Part shown: positions 19,938-24,915 of the stretch, in pieces
Numbering within the stretch: the stretch's first letter is position 1
Layout of the letters: each line of letters begins with the position of its first letter
Virus record (IMG/VR): IMGVR_UViG_3300017762_000073
Coordinates: 1 to 24,915 of that record
DNA length: 24,915 nucleotides
Direction: 5' to 3' (one strand)
Source of the DNA: a virus
Notes under the pieces: model-generated
The model's input: only the letters and a program-made list of their open reading frames with translations
Told to the model about the DNA's origin: nothing
The model's database searches: none
Translations under genes and position numbers: made by a program

Positions 19938-21227
19938 ATGAGTTATACCGATTATCCAAAAAGCGCAAGTAATAATGCAAAACGTGCCTTAAAGTACAAG
20001 GAGGAATCCGGTAACCCTAAAGGGTGCGGTACTTCTGTAGGATGGAGGCGCGCTACACAGCTTGCAAACCGTGAACCTATTTCTGAGGACGTTGTAAAAC
20101 GTATGGCATCATTTAATCGCCATAGACAGCATAAAGATGTTCCTTATGAAGATGGATGCGGTGGATTAATGTGGGATGCTTGGGGTGGTACATCTGGAGT
20201 AGACTGGGCTATACGTAAATCAAAACAAATCGATGAAGAAAAAAGTATGAAAGCTAAAGCGGGTGACTTAAAAGTAGGTGATTTTGTTTCGTGGAATTCA
20301 CCAGGCGGTAGAGCTAGAGGAAAGATAACAAGGATCAAAACTAGTGGAAGCTTAGAAATACCAGATTCAGCATTAACTATTAGTGCTAGTGAGGATGATC
20401 CAGCTGCATTAATTAGAATTTATCGAGGCGACGAGGCTACTGATAGAATAGTAGGTCATAAATTTAGTACCCTTACAAAAATTAACCCAATAAAAAGTGC
20501 TATGAACTTACCGTGGAAAACTAAAAATACGAGTGCATCTGTAAAAGGTGTTGATATGGACCGTAGAATAATCGAAGGGTATTATTCTATCTTTGATTTT
20601 AAAGATTCTGATGGCGATGTAATGCTAAAAGGATGCTACGAAAAAACATTAAAAGAAAATGGCCCTAATGGCAAGAATAGGATAATGCACCTCTATCAAC
20701 ATGACCCACTACAGGTACTAGGTAAACCAATGACGTTAATGGAAGATGAAAAGGGTTTATATTTCCGCACTATGATCTCTGATACAGAGCTAGGTAATGA
20801 TGTTTTAAAACTATACCGAGATGGTATTTTAACTGAGCATTCAGTTGGTATTAATTTTATCCAGCGTGAGTACGATAGCCAAGAAGATTCATATCTAGTG
20901 AAAGAATGCAAGATGTGGGAAGGATCTACTGTAACCTGGGGCGCAAATGAAATGGCTATAGGCGGAATGGCTAAAGGATCTCAAAAAGATCAAGTAGAAA
21001 AATACAAAGAACTTAGTAAAGCGTTTTACTCTGGCGATTATACTGATGAAACATTTAGGCTAATAGAAGCGCAGCTAAAACATTTTGAGCAGTTATTTAA
21101 AGATTCACTTCAGACTGAAAAGCCGATTCAAGTCACTTTAAAGAATGAAGCCGATGTAATAAATGATACGTTCAAACAATTCAATCAATCATTCAACTTA
21201 CAAAAGGAGTTCCAAAAATGGACTTAG
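19938..21227 (+). CDS. Prohead protease with two N-terminal accessory domains
   Basis: A 429-residue fusion. Residues 2-98 (YTDYPKSASNNAKRALKY...GGLMWDAWGG...WAIRKSKQ) are a domain known at N-termini of phage prohead proteases and portal-associated proteins. Residues 108-163 (GDLKVGDFVSWNSPGG...DPAALIRIYR) are a DUF2945/HVA1 Tudor-like domain. Residues about 195-345 are the HK97-type (S78) protease: QHDP with His255, LTEHSVGINF with Ser302, and WEGSTVTWGANEMA closing the fold. It cleaves the capsid delta domain during maturation. It overlaps the capsid gene by 10 bp. The Tudor-like insertion in the protease is unusual. Confidence 0.88.
   Translation: MSYTDYPKSASNNAKRALKYKEESGNPKGCGTSVGWRRATQLANREPISEDVVKRMASFNRHRQHKDVPYEDGCGGLMWDAWGGTSGVDWAIRKSKQIDEEKSMKAKAGDLKVGDFVSWNSPGGRARGKITRIKTSGSLEIPDSALTISASEDDPAALIRIYRGDEATDRIVGHKFSTLTKINPIKSAMNLPWKTKNTSASVKGVDMDRRIIEGYYSIFDFKDSDGDVMLKGCYEKTLKENGPNGKNRIMHLYQHDPLQVLGKPMTLMEDEKGLYFRTMISDTELGNDVLKLYRDGILTEHSVGINFIQREYDSQEDSYLVKECKMWEGSTVTWGANEMAIGGMAKGSQKDQVEKYKELSKAFYSGDYTDETFRLIEAQLKHFEQLFKDSLQTEKPIQVTLKNEADVINDTFKQFNQSFNLQKEFQKWT
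21203..21209 (+). promoter_or_regulatory. Strong Shine-Dalgarno AAAGGAG for the capsid gene
   Basis: AAAGGAG lies 8 nt before the capsid ATG (21218), inside the protease 3' end. It is the best SD in the window; most other starts have only A-rich leaders. This fits high capsid output. Confidence 0.7.
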
Positions 21228-22447
21228 AAAAAACCTTAAAAGAAGGGCTTGAATCGGTTAAAGGACATGTAGATGTTCTTAAGTCTGATCTCGAAGCTCG
21301 TTATGATAAGCTACAAGAGCAGGTAAAACTTGCTGGCGAAGCTGATTCAGCTACAAAGTCTGAAATCCAAAACTTAGAAGCTTTGATTTCTGGACAAAAA
21401 GATCGTATCGAAAGTATCGAAAAAAGCACAAGTCGATTAGGCTCTAGTGCTCAGCCTACTTCTATGAAATCAAAAGTTCAAGAAGCCTTAGAAGCTAAAG
21501 AAGTACAAGATCAAATGCAAGCATTTAAGTCTGGTAATATCTCAGGCTTTACCATGAACACAAAAGCAGTTATAACTGAAGCTGATGCTTATACTGGTGA
21601 TGTTGTTCCTGCTGATTATGTTGCTGGATTTAAATTTGATCCAGAGCGAAGAACTCATGTACGCCAGTTCTTACCTAATGGCACGACTAATAGCGACAAA
21701 ATCCGTTATATCAAAGAAAGCAACTTTACTGATGGTACAGCTGTTACTGCCGAAGGCGTTGCCTCAGGTCAAAGTGATTTCGATTTAACCGCAACCGATG
21801 CTGTTGTTGAAAAAATCGCTGCTCATTTCCGAGTTTCTAAAGAAGCTCTTAATGATACTGCAGGTCTAGCTAGCCATATTTCACTACGTGGAATGGAAAA
21901 ATACATGGTAGAAGAAGATGCTTATTTGCTATATGATTCAACCTATGGATTGACAGTAACTTCTACTGACTATACTTTAGACCAATATACCGGCGATGCT
22001 GATGCTCAAGAGCATGATGTATTACTAGAAGCTATCAAACAAGTAGAAAATCGTAACTTCAGACCATCTGCGATCATGATGGGAATTGGTCGTTTCTATG
22101 AAATGATTCGTAGAAAAGATGCCGATGGACGTTACATTTTCCCTAATGATGTAGTGTTTGGCCAAAGAGTACCAGTAGTACGTGGTGTACCTATCATAGC
22201 TACTAACGCAATCAATGCAACAGACGGAAACGCTAACGATTTCTTAGTTGCTGATTTTGCACAATTAACTACTTTATTTGACCGTGAGTCTATGCAGGTT
22301 CGTTTCTACGAGCAAGACCAAGACAACGTGGTTAAAGATCTAGTTACTGTTCAGATCTCTGGCCGTTTAGCATTACCAACTTACTTGCCTAATGCAGGTG
22401 CCTTCGGTAACTTCACGAGTGCTATTACTAACGCAGGTAATTCTTAA
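21218..22447 (+). CDS. Major capsid protein (HK97 fold)
   Basis: A 409-residue capsid protein. Residues 1-75 form a Lys/Glu/Gln-rich coiled coil (KEGLESVKGHVDVLKSDLEARYDKLQEQ), the delta scaffold domain expected to be removed by the upstream protease. The rest fits Phage_capsid: VVPADYVAGFKFDPERRTHVRQFLP (around 128-150), AHFRVSKEALNDTAGL (near 200), GRFYEMIRRKDADGRYIFPND near 290-310, and PVVRGVPIIATNAI (315-330) near the P-loop. It is preceded by a strong Shine-Dalgarno. The next gene begins after a 72-bp gap with a tRNA-like hairpin. Confidence 0.93.
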   Translation: MDLEKTLKEGLESVKGHVDVLKSDLEARYDKLQEQVKLAGEADSATKSEIQNLEALISGQKDRIESIEKSTSRLGSSAQPTSMKSKVQEALEAKEVQDQMQAFKSGNISGFTMNTKAVITEADAYTGDVVPADYVAGFKFDPERRTHVRQFLPNGTTNSDKIRYIKESNFTDGTAVTAEGVASGQSDFDLTATDAVVEKIAAHFRVSKEALNDTAGLASHISLRGMEKYMVEEDAYLLYDSTYGLTVTSTDYTLDQYTGDADAQEHDVLLEAIKQVENRNFRPSAIMMGIGRFYEMIRRKDADGRYIFPNDVVFGQRVPVVRGVPIIATNAINATDGNANDFLVADFAQLTTLFDRESMQVRFYEQDQDNVVKDLVTVQISGRLALPTYLPNAGAFGNFTSAITNAGNS

Positions 22448-22456
22448 GATTACCAT

Positions 22457-22500
22457 AAGGATGTTTGGAACTTGGCAGGGTTCGATTCCCTGCCATCCTT
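22457..22500 (+). ncRNA. tRNA T-arm/acceptor minihelix-like element
   Basis: GGCAGGG (22474-22480), loop TTCGATT (22481-22487) and CCCTGCC (22488-22494) form a perfect 7-bp hairpin with a canonical T-loop: the sequence GGTTCGATTCC fits the tRNA B-box consensus. AAGGAT (22457-22462) pairs with ATCCTT (22495-22500), like an acceptor stem. Only 11 nt separate the 5' arm from the T-arm, so D- and anticodon arms are missing. A TTG at 22472 could open a frame through it, but the gene's ATG is 22520. It may be a reduced tRNA, a tRNA-mimic processing signal, or an attP-like tRNA 3' end. Confidence 0.6.
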
Positions 22501-22519
22501 CTTAATTAATTTTATTGCT

Positions 22520-22801
22520 ATGTATAGATGTAGAAAAAACTTTAGATATGGTAAAAAACCATATAAGATAGATCAGCCATTTAAAGGCCCCAAAGACATG
22601 GTTAATGACATGCTAAAACGAGGCTTACTTTACGAGACTAAAGAGGATAAAACTGCATATAGTTTAGATAATAAAGTATATATTGAAAAAGACAAGAATA
22701 CTAAGACAATGTATTACGTCAAGAAGGGTAATCAAATAATAGATAGACTGCCAGAAAGTAAAGCGGAACAATTAAAAGAAGAACTAAATGCTAAGAAGTA
22801 G
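22520..22801 (+). CDS. Small hypothetical protein in head-tail module
   Basis: A 93-residue basic protein starting at ATG 22520; the alternative TTG at 22472 runs through the tRNA-like hairpin and is not credible. There is a cluster of lysines (RKNFRYGKKPYKIDQPFKGPKD), then a charged helical C-terminus (LPESKAEQLKEELNAKK). It sits between capsid and connector, a place where capsid decoration or head-completion proteins are coded. The family is not recognised. It overlaps the connector gene by 14 bp. Confidence 0.7.
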   Translation: MYRCRKNFRYGKKPYKIDQPFKGPKDMVNDMLKRGLLYETKEDKTAYSLDNKVYIEKDKNTKTMYYVKKGNQIIDRLPESKAEQLKEELNAKK

Positions 22802-23387
22802 TTTAAAAACACCAGATTATGGACTAAATGGCGTTGTAACGGTCTCAAGCACTGCTACTGGTACTAATACACCATCGGATGTACTTAGCGCGTCAGATGC
22901 AAAATCTTGGATGAAGGTAGAAACCTCTGCGGATGACTCTTTGATAACGGATTTAATTGCTAGTACTATAGACGTAATAGAGCAAGCCTATTCTTTTCAG
23001 TTGATAGAGAAAACAGTAACAGCTGAATGGGAGATGTACGCTAAAAGAGTTGACTTGCCTTTATTCCCTGCCCAGTCGGTGAGTTCTGTCAAAACCATAA
23101 ATCACGAAGGCACTGAAACTACATTGACGGCAGGGGATGATTATTACTTACAAGGTGATACGTTAATCTTAAATACTTTGTATGATTACCAAGATCCATT
23201 TAATAGGTTACGACTTAAAGTAATTTATATAGCTGGTTACACCTCTATTCCTTCAGGGATAAAGCTAGGCCTTAAAAAAGCAGTTTTATCTAGCTACGAA
23301 GATAGACAGGATTTAGTAGAGGGTGGTGTTAGTGAGCTTCCTAATGGTTCTAAATCGTATTTCAAAAAGTACGCTAAACTAATCTGA
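22788..23387 (+). CDS. Head-tail connector (HK97 gp6 / DUF3199-like)
   Basis: A 199-residue protein. SASDAKSWMKVETSADDSLITDLIASTIDVIEQAYSF (36-72) is the N-terminal helical signature of gp6-like adaptors: a D.K.WL..D..... LI..lI..A....E pattern. It is followed by the beta-rich SSVKTINHEGTETTLTAGDDYYLQGDTLIL and LRLKVIYIAGYTSIPSGIKLGLKKAVLSSYEDRQDL, ending in FKKYAK. It forms the ring joining portal and head closure. The length is usual for the larger version. It overlaps the previous gene by 14 bp. Confidence 0.85.
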   Translation: MLRSSLKTPDYGLNGVVTVSSTATGTNTPSDVLSASDAKSWMKVETSADDSLITDLIASTIDVIEQAYSFQLIEKTVTAEWEMYAKRVDLPLFPAQSVSSVKTINHEGTETTLTAGDDYYLQGDTLILNTLYDYQDPFNRLRLKVIYIAGYTSIPSGIKLGLKKAVLSSYEDRQDLVEGGVSELPNGSKSYFKKYAKLI

Positions 23388-23390
23388 TGA

Positions 23391-23759
23391 ATGAAAACAA
23401 AAAACAGACAAGCGAACGTAGGTTTAATGAAGCAAAGGCTAACAATCCAGTATTACAACCTTTCATCAGATGGCATGGGTGGAAATACACAAACATGGAA
23501 CACGCTTGCGACTGTATGGGGTAACGTGAGCGCCGTAAGCGGCCGAGAAAGCTACGAAATAGGCGGGTTGAAAGGTAAAGTAAAGTACAAAATTATAACG
23601 CGTTACAGAGACGATTTTGTAAGTGCAGGATATGATAGGGCTACCTATGATTACTTATTAAGAATTCAATACGATGGTAGAACTTTTAACGTAGACTACG
23701 CTCAAGATAAGGGAGAGGAGCATAGTTATACAGAACTGATGGCGGTAGAAGATGATTAA
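23391..23759 (+). CDS. Head closure / head-tail adaptor protein (SPP1 gp16-like)
   Basis: A 122-residue protein. MKQRLTIQYYNLSSDGMGGNTQTWNTLATVWGNVSAVSGRE (13-53) is the classic Phage_H_T_join start: the R.ti....... D..G.....W.....vwa.v.p..g.E pattern. It is followed by ITRYRDDFVSAGYDR and YLLRIQYDGRTFNVDYAQD. It plugs the connector after DNA packaging. It starts 3 nt after the connector stop; an overlapping ATG in another frame (23387) is ignored. It overlaps the next gene by 8 bp. Confidence 0.85.
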   Translation: MKTKNRQANVGLMKQRLTIQYYNLSSDGMGGNTQTWNTLATVWGNVSAVSGRESYEIGGLKGKVKYKIITRYRDDFVSAGYDRATYDYLLRIQYDGRTFNVDYAQDKGEEHSYTELMAVEDD

Positions 23760-24183
23760 AGCAGAAATATCGCAAGCTGAAATAAACAAAGCAATTGGCA
23801 AACTTGACTTACTTTTAAAAAAGAAACGAGATCAAGTAGAGGTTGTAATAAATCACCATGCCTTAAAGATTGAAAGTGCAGCCAAAAATAGAGTGCCAAC
23901 TGATAGCGGCCGATTGAAAAGTTCTATAAAAACAGAAAAACTAGGCGAATTAGGCAGAAAAGTTTATACTAATGTAGAGTACGCCCCTTATGTTGAGTTT
24001 GGAACTTATGGAAATGTAGAAACTACTATTTCAGGTGTTGACTATTCTTCTGTTGCATTACCTTTTAAACGGTCTAATGGTGGGCCTGGGGGTATGCCTG
24101 GTAGATCATTTTTATTTCGTTCTTTTGAAGAGGCTAGACCAAAGATTATTAAAGATTTAAAAAAGGTAATCAATGCCAAATAA
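23752..24183 (+). CDS. Tail completion / neck protein (HK97 gp10-like)
   Basis: A 143-residue protein. KIESAAKNRVPTDSGRLKSSIKTEKL (44-69) followed by VYTNVEYAPYVEFGT (76-90) is the HK97 gp10 family signature. GGMPGRSFLFRSFEEARPKIIKDLKKVI closes it (C-terminal), with the PA-F..A....I motif. It joins the tail to the head in siphovirus-like phages. It overlaps head closure by 8 bp and the next gene by 11 bp. Identification is firm by motif and gene order. Confidence 0.88.
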   Translation: MIKAEISQAEINKAIGKLDLLLKKKRDQVEVVINHHALKIESAAKNRVPTDSGRLKSSIKTEKLGELGRKVYTNVEYAPYVEFGTYGNVETTISGVDYSSVALPFKRSNGGPGGMPGRSFLFRSFEEARPKIIKDLKKVINAK

Positions 24184-24915
24184 AAACGGTATAAAAAATC
24201 TGCATAGAACTACCGGTAGAATGATCCGTGAGGATGATACGTTTATAAACCGAGCAGATTATATCTATAACTCACACAGAGACTACTATAAAAAAGTCCT
24301 TGATTTCCCTATTGAAGCATCTAAAGGTAATGTTCCTAGTCATACGGTTATACATAAATTTGGCCGTAACTCAGCGATAACTAACTCATTCGATCCTATA
24401 ACAGAATCTACCTTTTATCGAACTCCTATATCAAATACAGCGCTCGAAGTAGTATCTGATGATGCTGATGATAATGCAACCGGTGCAGGAGCAAGATCAA
24501 TTACTTATGAAGGCTTACAAGAGTCCGGAGGAAACTTAGTAGTAGTAACTAATACAGTATCTTTAAACGGTACAACTCCAGTAGCTTTACCTGATTCGCT
24601 TATAAGATTGTACAGATGGCAAGTAGCAACCACTGGAACGTATGCTCATCAAACTGCGCCGAGTCATCAAGGAACTTTGACTATACAAGAAAGCGGAGGC
24701 GGTGATACTTGGTCAGAGATAGCAATAAACACATTTGGAAGAGGGCAGTCTCAAATAGGAGCTTATACAGTTCCTAGCGGATATACCGCTCTTATTTCCG
24801 ATGTAGTTTATAGCATAGAAAACGACAAAGAGGCTGAGATACTTTTATTTCAAAGAAATGGCGTTTTAAATACTACTGCTCCATTTGATCCTATAAGATT
24901 AGTAACAGAGATAAG
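24173..24915 (+). CDS. Virion structural protein (3' partial)
   Basis: The first 247 codons of a gene that continues past the right edge. It starts with ATG 24173, overlapping the neck gene by 11 bp. The N-terminus is basic, then VIHKFGRNSAITNS (59-72), with SDDADDNATGAGARSITYEGLQE (about 94-116), SLNGTTPVALPDSLIRLYRWQV (128-149) and the STTG/PSGYTALISDVVYSIE segments. The HKFGRN...D..GtGA.ti.i.GL...LNGtt pattern is familiar from structural proteins of marine phages of uncertain role (tail or capsid-fibre). No function beyond structural is claimed. No stop is seen. Confidence 0.75.
   Translation, partial: MPNKNGIKNLHRTTGRMIREDDTFINRADYIYNSHRDYYKKVLDFPIEASKGNVPSHTVIHKFGRNSAITNSFDPITESTFYRTPISNTALEVVSDDADDNATGAGARSITYEGLQESGGNLVVVTNTVSLNGTTPVALPDSLIRLYRWQVATTGTYAHQTAPSHQGTLTIQESGGGDTWSEIAINTFGRGQSQIGAYTVPSGYTALISDVVYSIENDKEAEILLFQRNGVLNTTAPFDPIRLVTEI

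Noticed and set aside
22400-22500. Complete tRNA gene ending at 22500
   Set aside because: No D-arm, anticodon arm or matching 5' acceptor strand exists at the required distance; only the minihelix is present.
22472-22519. TTG start adding 16 residues to the gene at 22520
   Set aside because: It would translate through the tRNA-like hairpin, and the added residues look random.

Overview
The window is a contiguous piece of a tailed dsDNA bacteriophage genome (HK97-type capsid, probably a siphovirus-like phage). The base composition is AT-rich, and essentially every gene lies on the + strand in tight ATGA/TAATG-overlapping operons. Classical Shine-Dalgarno sequences are mostly missing. Several starts are instead preceded by an A-rich leader and a TGTATATT element, which suggests a Bacteroidetes (probably marine flavobacterial) host. 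The host is inferred from these signals, not demonstrated. No integrase or repressor was recognised.

Layout, left to right. (1) 1-1811: end of the tail module, with a peptidase-S74 tail fibre entering from outside the window and two small proteins. (2) 1896-2786: a calcineurin-like metallophosphoesterase. (3) 2878-6031: an operon under a phage-type promoter with an unknown protein, a GDSH-motif protein, a candidate amino-acid:DNA transferase-like protein and a fold-type II PLP enzyme. I read this as a possible DNA-base hypermodification cassette. (4) 6031-6190: a striking noncoding 10-bp-period repeat array, then a second copy of the same promoter. (5) 6284-9361: recombination genes (Gp157-like, ERF, NinB-like, NinG-like, SSB) with small membrane and HTH-like proteins between them. 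(6) 9348-10943: nucleotide-pool genes (MazG-like, dCMP deaminase, DUF6378-like, and a thymidylate-synthase homologue with the features of T4 dCMP hydroxymethylase). (7) 10936-12134: a replication-initiator-like gene with internal 11-bp-spaced iterons (candidate origin) and a partner gene. (8) 12176-13607: small and large terminase. (9) 13685-15022: a third promoter copy and five small genes, ending at a good intrinsic terminator. (10) 15138-24915: portal, an embedded lysis cassette (M15 peptidase and two holin-like proteins), minor head protein, a glycosyltransferase/membrane protein/glycosyltransferase trio, a three-domain prohead protease, major capsid protein, a tRNA T-arm-like element, head-tail connectors, and a structural protein that runs off the right end.

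Working model. The MazG-like pyrophosphohydrolase, dCMP deaminase and dCMP-hydroxymethylase-like enzyme match the logic of T4's 5-hydroxymethylcytosine supply. The 3222-6031 genes and/or the two glycosyltransferases could then decorate the hydroxymethyl base. Catalytic motifs support the individual enzymes. The combined pathway is inference. No hydroxymethyl-nucleotide or hydroxymethyl-DNA kinase is visible in the window.

There is no gene-free stretch longer than 300 bases. The largest gap (6032-6283) holds the 10-bp array and a promoter.
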